Source: Novosphingobium acidiphilum DSM 19966 (lineage in GTDB: Bacteria > Pseudomonadota > Alphaproteobacteria > Sphingomonadales > Sphingomonadaceae). From it: a DNA stretch of 64,000 nucleotides. The stretch's first letter is position 1, and each line of letters opens with the position of its first letter. Shown here in pieces: positions 1-9,240 of the stretch. A program made the position numbers and the translations under genes. The DNA lies in assembly GCF_000429005.1 (NCBI RefSeq), contig NZ_AUBA01000018.1, forward strand, positions 3,907-67,906, written 5' to 3'. The notes beneath the pieces were generated by a model, which was not told the origin of the DNA, did not search any database, and saw only the letters and a list, made by a program, of their open reading frames with translations.

Positions 1-621
1 GAGCTGTTCGCGGGTGATTTCGGTGGCCAGCAACCGTTCCGAAGCATCGGACACCTGGTCTTCGGGATAGTGCCAGGGCCCTTCGGGCATGGCCGCTGCC
101 AGGCTCGATTTCAGCTCTGCCACGCCGTCGCCGGTCAGCGCCGAGACGAAAAACACCTCGTCAAACCCGCCGGCCGCGCTCAATTCCTGCGCCGCGATCA
201 GCAAGGGTTCCTTGGCCGTCGAATCGACCTTGTTGAGCACCAGCACGCGTCGTTCGGGGCGCGTGGCCAGCGAGGCCAGGATCGGTTCGAGATATTCGCG
301 GCGTTTTTTGCGCGCATCGACCACCAGCACGATCGCATCAGCCGCCTGTGCACCCTCCCACGCGGCATGGACCATGGCGCGGTCGAGCCGGCGGCGCGGT
401 TCGAACAGGCCGGGCGTGTCGACCAGCATGATCTGCGCCGCCCCCTCGATCGCGATGCCCATCAGGCGCGCGCGCGTGGTCTGCGCCTTGTTCGACACGA
501 TCGCCACTTTCTGTCCGACCAGCGCGTTGACCAGCGTGGATTTGCCCGCGTTGGGCGCGCCGATCACCGCGATCAGGCCGCAGCGGCGCGGCGTGGTGGT
601 GGGGGTCTGAAGGTCCGTCAT
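1..621 (-). CDS. era: GTPase Era, C-terminus beyond the window
   Basis: Ribosome-assembly GTPase that binds the 3' end of 16S rRNA. The reading frame starts at ATG 619-621 and runs in frame to base 1, giving the first 207 residues. Visible G motifs are GAPNAGKST (G1), DTPG (G3), LNKVD (G4) and FVSAL (G5), in the order and spacing of the Era GTPase domain. The C-terminal KH domain lies outside the window. It is the last visible gene of a lepB-rnc-era group on the minus strand, an order common in alphaproteobacteria. A hairpin with a T-rich tail lies between rnc and this start. Confidence 0.95.
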   Translation of the reverse strand, partial: MTDLQTPTTTPRRCGLIAVIGAPNAGKSTLVNALVGQKVAIVSNKAQTTRARLMGIAIEGAAQIMLVDTPGLFEPRRRLDRAMVHAAWEGAQAADAIVLVVDARKKRREYLEPILASLATRPERRVLVLNKVDSTAKEPLLIAAQELSAAGGFDEVFFVSALTGDGVAELKSSLAAAMPEGPWHYPEDQVSDASERLLATEITREQL

Positions 622-684
622 GAAGCACCGATCTGTAAGTCTGGAAAAAAGGAAGGGCAGGGGTCTGCCCTGAAATAGCAGGTT
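622..684 (-). terminator. hairpin plus T-tract between rnc and era
   Basis: Bases 654-660 and 665-671 form a perfect 7-bp stem (AGGGCAG/CTGCCCT) with a 4-nt loop. Read on the minus strand, the stem is followed after a few bases by six T residues. It therefore looks like a weak intrinsic terminator or attenuator inside the lepB-rnc-era group. RNase III cleavage of its own operon leader is known in other bacteria, so a processing site is an alternative reading. Confidence 0.5.
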
Positions 685-1446
685 TCAGCCGAAATCCTGC
701 ATGAACTGGCGCGCGGCGGCGGTTTCGGCATCCTGCTTGCTCGATCCGCGCGCGGTGGCTTCGCCAACTCCGCCCACGGCAACGGTCACGGTGAAGGTTG
801 CCGCATGATCGGGCCCCTCGCGCGCGACCAGCGTATAGAGCGGCGGTTTGCGGCGGTTTCCGGCCGCCCATTCCTGCAAGGCGGCCTTGGGATGTTTGCG
901 CTGTCCGGCGCCTGCTGCCATCGGCGCGGCCCAGGCGCGGCGCACGAAATCGCGCGCCACGTCATAGCCGCGTTCCAGGAACAGCGCGCCGATCAGCGCC
1001 TCCATCACATCGCCCAGGATATTGTCGCTGTCGGCCCCGCCATCGTCGCGGGCCTGTTTGCCCAGCCGGATATGCGGCACGATCGCCAGCACGCGCGCCA
1101 GGCTGGCGCAGGTTTCACGGCTGACCAGCACGTTCAGCCGTTGCGACAGCTTGCCCTCGTTGGCGCCGGCATCGGTGTGCAGCCATTCGGCGATGGCCAG
1201 CCCCAGCACCCGATCGCCCAGAAACTCCAGGCGCTGATAATCGCGCGCTTCGCCCAGCGAACCGTGCGTCAGCGCTTCACGCCACAGGCCTTCGTTGCGG
1301 GGGGAATGGCCGGTCAGTTCGGTCAGGAATTGCCGGGTCGCAGGCTCCAGCTCGGTACTCAGAACGTGCCCCCGATGCGGTTCCAGCGCGCGGCGGTAAA
1401 CCAGGTCCAAGGCAGGAACCAGCTGGCGCCGCCATCGGTCGACCAC
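685..1446 (-). CDS. rnc: ribonuclease III
   Basis: Double-strand-specific endoribonuclease for rRNA and mRNA processing. The RNase III signature QRLEFLGDRVLGL is present, followed by the second acidic cluster (GDVMEALIGALFLERG) and a C-terminal double-stranded RNA-binding domain ending near TAARQFMQDFG. The start is unsettled. The ATG at 1446 overlaps lepB by 88 nt and gives 253 aa. A TTG at 1410 gives 241 aa. A CTG at 1362, overlapping the lepB stop at 1359-1361, gives 225 aa, which is nearest the usual family length. All are in the same frame, so the product is not in doubt. Confidence 0.93.
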   Translation of the reverse strand: MVDRWRRQLVPALDLVYRRALEPHRGHVLSTELEPATRQFLTELTGHSPRNEGLWREALTHGSLGEARDYQRLEFLGDRVLGLAIAEWLHTDAGANEGKLSQRLNVLVSRETCASLARVLAIVPHIRLGKQARDDGGADSDNILGDVMEALIGALFLERGYDVARDFVRRAWAAPMAAGAGQRKHPKAALQEWAAGNRRKPPLYTLVAREGPDHAATFTVTVAVGGVGEATARGSSKQDAETAAARQFMQDFG

Positions 1447-2258
1447 ATCACGATCGTCGCACGGCCCACCAGGTTGTCCTGCGGCACCAGGCCGATGCCG
1501 CCGCCTTCCATCGCGGGAAAACGGCTGTCCATCGAATTGTCGCGGTTGTCGCCCATCAGGAACATGCGGCCCGCAGGGATCGTAACCGGCGGCGTGTCAT
1601 CCTGCGGGCGATAGCCAAGGTCGAGCACGTTGTAGCTTTTGCCTTCGGGCAGCGTTTCCCGGAACTGCGGGTAATGGCAGGTTGGCGTACCATCCTTTTC
1701 CAGCACTTCGAATTCGGCCGACACGCAATTGGTGTTGGGCGAAATGCGGATGACGAAATCGCTTTGCCGCACTTTGGGAACTGCGGTGCCGTTAAGGTAC
1801 AGCGTGCCGCCCTTCATCTGCACGGTGTCGCCCGGCAGGCCGATCACGCGCTTGATATAATCGACATCGTTGCCCGGCGGGGCCTTGAAGATCACGACGT
1901 CGCCGCGCGCCGGCTGTGCGGCAAAGATCCGCCCGGGGATCAGCGGCAGGCTGAACGGCATCGAATACTTCGAAAATCCATAGGGCCACTTGGCCGCCAG
2001 CAGGTAATCGCCGTTTTCAAGCCGGGGCAGCATCGATTCCGACGGGATGTTGAACGGCGAAAAGATGAAACTGCGCAAGATCCCGACAAACAGCACCAGC
2101 TTGATCAGGAACACGAAGAAATTTTCTTCCTGCTTGGTATCCTGGGGCTTGCCGCTGACGATCTTTGCGGCAATGTCGGCCGCGGGATCACGGCTGGCAG
2201 GCTTGGCGGCGCCCGTTTCCGGGGTGTGGTCGGGCGTGTCGTTCATGGTCGCGGTCAT
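1359..2258 (-). CDS. lepB: signal peptidase I
   Basis: Membrane-bound serine/lysine protease that removes signal peptides from exported preproteins. The start chosen is ATG 2258 (299 aa); an ATG at 2246 is also possible. A soluble, charged N-terminal stretch of about 45 residues precedes one transmembrane segment (FFVFLIKLVLFVGILRSF). The nucleophile region IPSESMLPRL (Ser75) follows, then the general-base Lys136 in YIKRVIGLPGD, and the C-terminal box GDNRDNSMDSR. This complete motif set supports an active enzyme. It is divergent from pgi and heads the lepB-rnc-era group. Confidence 0.96.
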   Translation of the reverse strand: MTATMNDTPDHTPETGAAKPASRDPAADIAAKIVSGKPQDTKQEENFFVFLIKLVLFVGILRSFIFSPFNIPSESMLPRLENGDYLLAAKWPYGFSKYSMPFSLPLIPGRIFAAQPARGDVVIFKAPPGNDVDYIKRVIGLPGDTVQMKGGTLYLNGTAVPKVRQSDFVIRISPNTNCVSAEFEVLEKDGTPTCHYPQFRETLPEGKSYNVLDLGYRPQDDTPPVTIPAGRMFLMGDNRDNSMDSRFPAMEGGGIGLVPQDNLVGRATIVMWSTDGGASWFLPWTWFTAARWNRIGGTF

Positions 2259-2454
2259 GTTGGGCCGGGTGCGTTCCGTCAAGCTGGTTCTGGCAGGTGA
2301 ACGCAATTCGTAGCGCTTTTGCTGCGCAGCGCATAGCAATGCGCAAGACGTTGGTCGAAGCGTGCAGGCGCTTGGCGGAATAGCCGCAAGCGGGCACAAG
2401 GGCGCCAGATCCCGCACCCCGGATACCGGAACCGGTGCGAACCAGGAGTAAGTG

Positions 2455-3972
2455 ATGACCGATACCCCCGCGGCGCTGTGGACCCGGCTTGAGGCGATTG
2501 CCTTTCCAACGCTGGCGCAGCTGTTCGCAGCACCCGACCGCCTGGCGCACTATGCCACCACGCTCGATCTGCCCGGCGGGCCGATTCGCTTTGACTGGTC
2601 CAAGACGCACCTGCATCCCGAGGCAGAGGCGATCCTGGCCCTTGTCGCCGAGGCGCAGGGGTTCGCCGAAAAGCGCCGGCAGCTGTTTGACGGTGACCTG
2701 ATCAACAACACCGAAGGCCGAGCCGCCGAACACACCGCCCAGCGCGGCGTGGGGGCACCCGCCAGCGTGGTCGAGGCCGAGGCGCTGCACGAACGCATGC
2801 AGGGCCTGGTCGAAGCGATCCATGAAGGCGTGTTCGGCGAAATCCGTTCGCTGATCCATATCGGCATCGGTGGATCGGCGCTTGGCCCGGCGTTGGCGAT
2901 CGATGCGCTGACCCGCGACGGCGCGCGCGTGGCGGTGCACGTGGTGTCGAACATCGATGGATGCGCGCTCGAGGCGGCGATGAAGGCCTGTGATCCGGCC
3001 ACGACCATGATCGCGCTGGCGTCCAAGACCTTTACCACCACCGAAACGATGACCAACGCCGCCTCTGCGCTCGACTGGCTGCGCGCGGGCGGGGTGGAAG
3101 ATCCCTATGGCCGGGTCATCGCCCTGACCGCGGCACCCGACAAGGCGGTGGAATGGGGTGTGGATGACACGCGCGTGCTGCCCTTTGCCGAAAGCGTGGG
3201 CGGGCGGTATTCGCTGTGGTCGTCGATCGGCTTTCCCATCGCGCTGGCGCTGGGCTATGACGGATTTACAGAATTTCTGGCAGGCGCTGCGGCCATCGAC
3301 CTGCATTTCCTGGAAACCCCGATTGCATCCAACGTGGTGGTGCGCGCGGCCTTTGCCGATCTGATCTACACCCAGGCGCTGCGCTGCCAGACCCGCGCGG
3401 TGTTCGCCTATGACGAACGCCTGGCGCTGCTGCCCGATTATCTGCAACAGCTTGAAATGGAATCCAACGGCAAGTCGGTCATGGCCGATGGCACACCGCT
3501 GACCCGGCCCAGCGCGCCGGTCACCTGGGGCGGGGTGGGCACCGATGCGCAGCATGCGGTGTTCCAGTTGCTGCATCAGGGCACGCATCTGATCCCGGTC
3601 GATTTTCTGGCGGTAAAGATCCCCGGCCACGATCTCGATCCGCTGCACCACAAGATCCTGCTGTCGAACTGTTTTGCACAAGGCGCGGCGCTGATGGCGG
3701 GCAAGGCATCCGATGACGGCGCGCGGGCCTATCCCGGCAACCGGCCTTCGGCAACGATGCTGGTCGACGATCTCAACCCCGCCAGCCTTGGCGCGCTGAT
3801 CGCGTTCCACGAACACCGCACGTTTGTGTCGGCGGCAATGCTGGGCATCAATCCGTTCGACCAGTTCGGGGTCGAACTGGGCAAGGCGATTGCCAAGCAG
3901 ATCGATGCAGGCGGCGGCGAAGGCTTTGATCCTTCGACCGAGGCCTTGCTCGCCTCGGCCGCAATTGGTTGA
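2455..3972 (+). CDS. pgi: glucose-6-phosphate isomerase
   Basis: Interconverts glucose-6-phosphate and fructose-6-phosphate, so it joins gluconeogenesis to the Entner-Doudoroff pathway encoded elsewhere in this window (zwf-pgl-edd-glk). The start is ATG 2455, with AGGAG at 2444-2448; an in-frame GTG lies just before it. The protein is 505 aa. Family motifs seen are HIGIGGSALGPALA, ALASKTFTTTETMTNA, GGRYSLWSSIGFPIAL and the C-terminal FGVELGKAIAKQI. The gene opens a plus-strand run of metabolic and redox genes. Confidence 0.96.
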   Translation: MTDTPAALWTRLEAIAFPTLAQLFAAPDRLAHYATTLDLPGGPIRFDWSKTHLHPEAEAILALVAEAQGFAEKRRQLFDGDLINNTEGRAAEHTAQRGVGAPASVVEAEALHERMQGLVEAIHEGVFGEIRSLIHIGIGGSALGPALAIDALTRDGARVAVHVVSNIDGCALEAAMKACDPATTMIALASKTFTTTETMTNAASALDWLRAGGVEDPYGRVIALTAAPDKAVEWGVDDTRVLPFAESVGGRYSLWSSIGFPIALALGYDGFTEFLAGAAAIDLHFLETPIASNVVVRAAFADLIYTQALRCQTRAVFAYDERLALLPDYLQQLEMESNGKSVMADGTPLTRPSAPVTWGGVGTDAQHAVFQLLHQGTHLIPVDFLAVKIPGHDLDPLHHKILLSNCFAQGAALMAGKASDDGARAYPGNRPSATMLVDDLNPASLGALIAFHEHRTFVSAAMLGINPFDQFGVELGKAIAKQIDAGGGEGFDPSTEALLASAAIG

Positions 3973-4025
3973 ACGAAGGCTGCGGGCGCGCCATATCGGC
4001 GGCCCGCACCGCAAAAGGGATGACC

Positions 4026-5384
4026 ATGGCGCAGCCGCAGTTTGACTATGATCTGTTCGTGATCGGCGCCGGATCGGGCGGCGTGCGCGCCAGCCGCATT
4101 GCCGCCGGCCACGGTGCGAGCGTTGCCGTGGCCGAGGAATTCCGCATCGGCGGCACATGCGTCATTCGCGGCTGCGTGCCCAAGAAACTGCTGGTCTATG
4201 CATCGCAATTTGCCGACGATCTGGCGCATGCCGCCGATTATGGCTGGACCATCCAGGGCGCGCGGTTTGACTGGCCCACGCTGCGCGATGCGGTGGCGCG
4301 CGATGTCGATCGGCTGAACGCGGCCTATACCCGCACGCTCGACAGCAACAAGGTTGCGCATTTTCTCGACCGCGCCGAAATCACCGGGCCCAACAGCGTG
4401 CGGCTGAAACAGTCGGGCCAGACCATCACCGCGAAAAACATCCTGATCGCCACCGGCGCCTGGCCGATGATGCCGCCGTTTGCAGGCGCCGAACACTGCA
4501 TCACATCCAACGAGGTGTTTGGCCTGGACACCCTGCCGCAGCGCGTGGTGATTGCCGGGGCCGGCTATATCGCGATGGAATTTGCCGGCATTTTCAACGC
4601 GCTGGGCAGCACGGTGACCGTGGTCAACCGCAGCGATGCGATCCTGCGCGGATATGACATCGATTTGCGCGAACGCCTGCTGGCGATCACCCGCGCACGC
4701 GGCATCACCTATCGCTTCAACGCGCCGTTCGATCGCGTGGACAAGCACAGCGATGGCAGCCTGCGCGTGCACCTGCAGGACGGCGGCGAACCGATCGATG
4801 CCGATGCGGTGCTGGTGGCAACCGGACGCACGCCCAACACCGCCGGGCTCGGGCTTGACCAGGTCGGCATCGCGCTGGGCGCGCGCGGTGAAATCCCGGT
4901 CGATGCCGACGGGCGGACATCCTGCCCCAGCGTGTTTGCCGTGGGCGATGTGACCGACCGCGTGCAATTGACCCCGATCGCCATCCGCGAAGGGCAGGCC
5001 TTTGCCGATGGCCAGTTCGGCAAAAAGCACAGTGCGGTGTCGTATGACGCGATCCCCAGCGCGGTGTTTTCGCAGCCGCCGCTGGCCGCGGTGGGCCCGA
5101 CCGAGGCCGAGGCGCGCGCCAGCCACGGCGATGTCAAAACCTACACCTCGGATTTCCGGCCGATGAAGAATATCTTCAGTCAGCGGATCGAACGCGGGTT
5201 CTACAAGCTGGTGGTGGATGGCGCGACCGATCGCGTGCTGGGCATTCACATGATCGGCCCCGACGCGCCCGAAATCCTGCAGGCGGCGGCGATTGCGGTA
5301 AAGGCGGGCCTGACCAAGGCCGATTTTGACGCGACCGTGGCGCTGCACCCGTCGATGGCGGAAGAGCTTGTGCTGATGCGCTGA
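4026..5384 (+). CDS. gor: glutathione-disulfide reductase
   Basis: FAD-dependent NADPH oxidoreductase that regenerates reduced glutathione in the cytoplasm. An N-terminal FAD-binding motif (VIGAGSGGVRA) is followed by the redox-active disulfide GGTCVIRGCVPKK (Cys45 and Cys50). The NADPH-binding motif GAGYIAMEFAG, the second FAD motif (VFAVGDVTDR) and the interface motif LHPSMAEE are also present. The start at 4026 (452 aa) fits AAGGG at 4014-4019; ATG 4020 is too close to it. It follows pgi by 53 nt and may be co-transcribed. Confidence 0.94.
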   Translation: MAQPQFDYDLFVIGAGSGGVRASRIAAGHGASVAVAEEFRIGGTCVIRGCVPKKLLVYASQFADDLAHAADYGWTIQGARFDWPTLRDAVARDVDRLNAAYTRTLDSNKVAHFLDRAEITGPNSVRLKQSGQTITAKNILIATGAWPMMPPFAGAEHCITSNEVFGLDTLPQRVVIAGAGYIAMEFAGIFNALGSTVTVVNRSDAILRGYDIDLRERLLAITRARGITYRFNAPFDRVDKHSDGSLRVHLQDGGEPIDADAVLVATGRTPNTAGLGLDQVGIALGARGEIPVDADGRTSCPSVFAVGDVTDRVQLTPIAIREGQAFADGQFGKKHSAVSYDAIPSAVFSQPPLAAVGPTEAEARASHGDVKTYTSDFRPMKNIFSQRIERGFYKLVVDGATDRVLGIHMIGPDAPEILQAAAIAVKAGLTKADFDATVALHPSMAEELVLMR

Positions 5385-5451
5385 TCCGGTTGCATTGTGC
5401 AACCCGATCGCTACCCTTTGCAGCGACAAGACAAAACCTGCGGGGGACTTG

Positions 5452-6174
5452 ATGCAGATTGCGGGCAAAATGGTGCTGGTAACCGGTGGCACCGACGGCA
5501 TCGGACGACAGCTGGCGCTGCAATTGCTGGCGCGCGGTGCCGATGTGTGGATCACTGGGCGCGATCCCGAACGCCTGGCGCGCGCCCGGGCCGAGGGGAT
5601 GGATGCCATCGCTGCCGATCTGACCGGGCCCGACGGGATCGAGGCGGTGCTGCGCGGATTGGCCGGTCGATCGCTCGACATCCTGATCAACAATGCCGGG
5701 ATGGGCACCGATCACGATTTCCGGATCGCCACCCCCGATGTGGCGGGTGATGATCGCACCTTGTGGCTGAACGTGCATGCCCCGATCCGGCTGATCGTGG
5801 CATTGATGGCCACGCTGCAGACCCGGCCCGAGGCGATGATCGTCAATGTCACATCGGGCCTGGCGATTGCGCCCAGCGCGGGCGCGCCGGTCTATTGCGC
5901 AACCAAGGCCGCGATGCGCAGCTATACCCAATCGTTGCGCGCGCAGATGAAGGGCACGCGCGTCCACGTGCTCGAGGCTTTGCCGCCACTGGTCGATACC
6001 GCGATGACATCGGGGCGCGGCGGGCGCAAACTGTCGGCGCAGGATTGCGCCGCGCAGATCGTGGCCGCGATCGAGGCCAGTGCCGATGAAGCCAATGTCG
6101 GCATGGTGCGCATCCTGAAGGCGGTGAACCAGGTTGCGCCGTGGCTGGCGCGGCGAATCATGATCGGATTTTGA
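5452..6174 (+). CDS. SDR family oxidoreductase (DltE-like)
   Basis: Short-chain dehydrogenase/reductase, 240 aa. It has the N-terminal cofactor motif TGGTDGIG, the structural NNAG motif and the catalytic YCATK (YxxxK) after a Ser in VTSGLA. The overall pattern resembles the DltE-like group of SDRs, whose substrates are mostly unknown. The start at ATG 5452 is preceded by GGGGGA at 5442-5447. It ends one base before the next oxidoreductase gene, so the two are very likely one transcript. The substrate cannot be told from the sequence. Confidence 0.88.
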   Translation: MQIAGKMVLVTGGTDGIGRQLALQLLARGADVWITGRDPERLARARAEGMDAIAADLTGPDGIEAVLRGLAGRSLDILINNAGMGTDHDFRIATPDVAGDDRTLWLNVHAPIRLIVALMATLQTRPEAMIVNVTSGLAIAPSAGAPVYCATKAAMRSYTQSLRAQMKGTRVHVLEALPPLVDTAMTSGRGGRKLSAQDCAAQIVAAIEASADEANVGMVRILKAVNQVAPWLARRIMIGF

Positions 6175-6175
6175 C

Positions 6176-7192
6176 ATGGCAGGCACGGTTCTGGTTACAG
6201 GCGGCAGCGGCTATATCGCCGGGTTCCTGATCAAACAGCTGCTGGAACAGGGCTGGCGCGTACACACCACCGTGCGCAACCCCGCGCGCGAAGCCGCCTT
6301 GCGCCCGTTGCTGGGCGGCGATGCCGATGCCTTGCGGTTCTTTACCGCCGACCTGATGCACGATGACGGCTGGGCCAAGGCGATGGCCGGGTGCAGCCAC
6401 GTGGCGCACGTGGCATCGCCGTTCAGCACCAATGCCCCGCGCCACGAAGACGACCTGATCGTGCCCGCGCGCGAAGGCGTGCTGCGCGCGTTGCGCTTTG
6501 CCGGCGCCGCCGGGGTTACCCGGTTTGTCCAGACATCTTCGGTGGCGGCCATCGCCTATGGCCACGGCCGCGGCGTGCACCGCTTTACCGAGGCGGACTG
6601 GACCGATGTCAACGGCGCCGATGTCTATGCCTATGTCAAATCCAAGACGTTGGCCGAACGCGCCGCGCGCGACTGGATCGCGGGCCAGGGCGGGGCGATG
6701 GAATTCGTGTCGGTCAATCCCGCCGCGGTGCTGGGCCCGGTGTGGAGCGACGATTTCTCTGCCTCGATCGAAGTGGTGCGGCAATTGCTGGGCGGATTGC
6801 TGCCGGGATGCCCCGATCTGGGTTTCGGCATTGTCGATGTGCGCGATGTGGCCGATCTGCACGTGCGCGCGCTGACCGCGCATGGCATTGCGGGCGAACG
6901 CTTTATCGCGGCGGGCCCGTTCATGAAACTGATCGACGTGGCGCGCGTGCTGAAGGCGCAGATGCCGGCAGACGCGCGCAAGGTGCCCACCCGCACATTG
7001 CCCGACTGGCTGGTGCGCGTGTCCGCGCTGTTCAACCCGATGATCCGCCAGATCACCGGCGAATTGGGCAATGTGCGCGATGCCGATGCCGGGCACGCGT
7101 TGGCAATGCTGGGCTGGCAGACCCGGCCGGTGGAACAGTCGATCGTCGATTGCGCGCGCAGCCTGATCGAACGGGGTGTGGTGAAGGTTTAG
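6176..7192 (+). CDS. NAD-dependent epimerase / dihydroflavonol-4-reductase-like protein
   Basis: Extended short-chain dehydrogenase of 338 aa. The N-terminal Rossmann motif is VTGGSGYIAGFL, and a YVKSK (YxxxK) catalytic pair sits near residue 150, as in dihydroflavonol-4-reductase and cinnamoyl-CoA-reductase-like proteins. Bacterial members usually reduce small aldehydes or ketones, but the substrate is not predictable here. It lies one base after the preceding SDR gene, implying coupled expression. It converges with the fluoride module on the opposite strand. Confidence 0.88.
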   Translation: MAGTVLVTGGSGYIAGFLIKQLLEQGWRVHTTVRNPAREAALRPLLGGDADALRFFTADLMHDDGWAKAMAGCSHVAHVASPFSTNAPRHEDDLIVPAREGVLRALRFAGAAGVTRFVQTSSVAAIAYGHGRGVHRFTEADWTDVNGADVYAYVKSKTLAERAARDWIAGQGGAMEFVSVNPAAVLGPVWSDDFSASIEVVRQLLGGLLPGCPDLGFGIVDVRDVADLHVRALTAHGIAGERFIAAGPFMKLIDVARVLKAQMPADARKVPTRTLPDWLVRVSALFNPMIRQITGELGNVRDADAGHALAMLGWQTRPVEQSIVDCARSLIERGVVKV

Positions 7193-7397
7193 GTGGGCGG
7201 ATCTGATCTCCTGCCCGTTTGACGCAGCGTGAGCGACCGAGATCGCCCTGATATCGGTCGTTCAGCGCTCATGGTGGTGGCGTCGAAACCTGACTTAAAT
7301 TTACACTGGTAGCAGTGCTGCCGAAAGACTGTGCCTGGGACAAAGCGGCCGATCCCGAAAACTATGATAAACGACGACCCTCGCCAAAACCGCGCGT
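7193..7397. other. convergent spacer with imperfect hairpin
   Basis: Spacer of 205 nt between two convergent genes. Around 7229-7262 there is an imperfect inverted repeat (CGACCGAGATC against GATATCGGTCG) that could act as a transcription stop for either strand, but no T-tract follows. A 70-codon minus-strand frame (7189-7401) crosses the spacer, shows no recognisable domain and was not accepted as a gene. Confidence 0.4.
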
Positions 7398-7814
7398 TCA
7401 TTCGACTTGTGCCGCAAGCTCCTCGGGCGCTGCATCCTCATGCCGCACACCGCCTGGGCCGATGCTCCAATGCTCAAGATGCTTGTAGACAATCACTTTG
7501 TCGCCGAGCAGGCCGCCATGTGCCTCACAAAAGCGCTCCAGTTCATGACGCTGGCCGATCAGCTCAACACACATCGTAAGGTGCGGATTGGATAGTTCAG
7601 CACCATCCTCCATCACCGGTCCGTGGTTGCTGAACCCATAATGGGTATGATGGGCGACGGCGTTCATGATGCCGTCGCGCTTCGCCTCCACGACCAACTG
7701 CCGGTATAGCGGCTTTCGAGTCCAGAAGCTGCGCGAGCCGTCGGTCGCCTTGTCCGATGGCTTCATATAGATGCGGATCATGCCGATCTCGCTGGGGGTG
7801 ACCTTGTGAGACAT
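7398..7814 (-). CDS. DUF190 domain protein of the fluoride module
   Basis: Small soluble protein of 138 aa of the DUF190 family, which has a PII-like ferredoxin fold and no established biochemical activity. Members often sit beside fluoride exporters (CrcB/Fluc or CLC-F). Here the ATG at 7814 shares one base with the stop of the CLC-F gene (TGATG), with AGGAG just upstream, so the two are translationally coupled. Together with the riboswitch upstream of the antiporter, this places the protein in fluoride response. A regulatory or sensor role for the channel is inference. Confidence 0.85.
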   Translation of the reverse strand: MSHKVTPSEIGMIRIYMKPSDKATDGSRSFWTRKPLYRQLVVEAKRDGIMNAVAHHTHYGFSNHGPVMEDGAELSNPHLTMCVELIGQRHELERFCEAHGGLLGDKVIVYKHLEHWSIGPGGVRHEDAAPEELAAQVE

Positions 7815-9211
7815 CAGTGCTCCTTCTTGTTGATGAAAACGCCATCCCCCCGGCGGGTCCGCCGCGAGGCACGCGCATCGCGCAGGGTAGCTCCATGGGA
7901 ATGGGCGCGTGTCGCTCGCTTCGAGACGGCGATACGCTGCGACAGGTAGATGCCGTTATGGCCCGAACAGATATAGGCGACGAAACAGGCCACTGCGATC
8001 GGAACGGCGTGGGTCGCACCGAACAGCTCGATACCCATGATCGTACAGGCGAGCGGCGTGTTGGCCGCGCCGGCGAATACGGCGACGAAACCAAGGCCAG
8101 CGAACAGATCGAGCGGTGCGCCGAGCAACCAGCCCAGCGCATTACCGAGCGCCGCCCCGATGAAGAATAGCGGCGTCACTTCCCCGCCCTTGAAGCCGGC
8201 GCTGAGGGTCACGATGGTAAAGACCATCTTGAACGCCCAGCTCCATGGATCGGCAGGGCCAGTGAAGAAGCCGGCGATGGTCGGGTCTCCAGGGATGGCC
8301 GACCAAACGCCAAGCCCGAGATAGGCGCGTGTCCCAACAATCCAGACCAGCGCGATGACCAATATGCCGCCGAAGGCCGCCCGCAGAGGACTGTACGGAA
8401 TGCGCGTCTTCAGGAACCCGCCGAGCGCGTGATTCGCTTCGGCAAAGACTAGCCCCGCCAGGCCAAACGCCACGCCCGCTATGGCCGCCTTTGCGAGAAT
8501 GAGCGGTTCGACAAGCATTGCGGCCGCGCCGCTGGCCATTGTACTGATGTGGTAGGGCGTGTGATGGATGCCCCAAGCGTGGCACGTCCAATCGCCGACC
8601 AACGCAGCAAGCAGACACGGTAAGATCCCGCTATATTCGATCCGGCCAACCGCTAGCACTTCGAGCGCAAACACGGTGCCAGCAAGCGGTGTGCCGAAAA
8701 CGGCCCCGAAGCCAGCAGCGACCCCAGCCATCAACACGACGCGGATGCTGGGAGGATCAAGTTTGAACAACCGGGCCGCAGCGCTTGCAAGGCTGCCGCC
8801 GAGCTGTACCGCTGTGCCTTCGCGACCCGCCGATCCGCCAAACAGATGCGTAGCGATGGTCCCGATGAAGACCAACGGCGCCATTCGCAGGGGAACGCCG
8901 CCCCCTGGCTCGTGGATTTGCTCGACGATTAGATTGTTGCCCGCTTCGACCGTTTTGCCAGTGAGATGGTAAAGCAGGGCAATTGCCGCTCCACCTATCG
9001 GCAGAAGATAAAGAAGCCAGGGATAGTCGAATCGGGCCTGCGTTGCCGCGTCCAAGCTCCACAGGAATGCGGCACACAATGTGCCGATTAGCGCGGCCAT
9101 GGGGACGAGGATCAACGTCCAGCGCATGGCTGACATGGCATGATCGTGCCGATCACGGAAGAAGGCCGCTACATTGAGTATACTGAACAGGTTACGAAAA
9201 GTCGCGCGCAC
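7814..9211 (-). CDS. CLC-F type fluoride/proton antiporter
   Basis: Inner-membrane CLC-family transporter of 465 aa with many hydrophobic helices. Two signatures mark the fluoride-specific CLC-F branch: GNNLI at residues 91-95 in place of the chloride-type GSGIP loop, and GREGT at 129-133 in place of GREGP. CLC-F proteins export F- in exchange for H+. The start is GTG 9211, with AAGGAGG 5 nt upstream; an ATG 25 codons later is a weaker alternative. A fluoride riboswitch lies directly upstream, and a DUF190 gene is coupled downstream. Codon use looks somewhat less GC-rich than in the flanking genes, which fits acquisition as a cassette. Confidence 0.92.
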   Translation of the reverse strand: MRATFRNLFSILNVAAFFRDRHDHAMSAMRWTLILVPMAALIGTLCAAFLWSLDAATQARFDYPWLLYLLPIGGAAIALLYHLTGKTVEAGNNLIVEQIHEPGGGVPLRMAPLVFIGTIATHLFGGSAGREGTAVQLGGSLASAAARLFKLDPPSIRVVLMAGVAAGFGAVFGTPLAGTVFALEVLAVGRIEYSGILPCLLAALVGDWTCHAWGIHHTPYHISTMASGAAAMLVEPLILAKAAIAGVAFGLAGLVFAEANHALGGFLKTRIPYSPLRAAFGGILVIALVWIVGTRAYLGLGVWSAIPGDPTIAGFFTGPADPWSWAFKMVFTIVTLSAGFKGGEVTPLFFIGAALGNALGWLLGAPLDLFAGLGFVAVFAGAANTPLACTIMGIELFGATHAVPIAVACFVAYICSGHNGIYLSQRIAVSKRATRAHSHGATLRDARASRRTRRGDGVFINKKEH

Positions 9212-9240
9212 AATTCCTCCTTGCTGCCTTGCGGCGCCAA

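Noticed and set aside
2188..5708. Two long minus-strand frames of over 650 codons antisense to pgi, gor and an SDR gene
   Set aside because: Rich in His, Arg and Gln without any motif, while the plus-strand genes are unambiguous.
7189..7401. A 70-codon minus-strand frame between the reductase and DUF190 genes
   Set aside because: No ribosome binding site or domain recognised, and it overlaps the end of the reductase gene.
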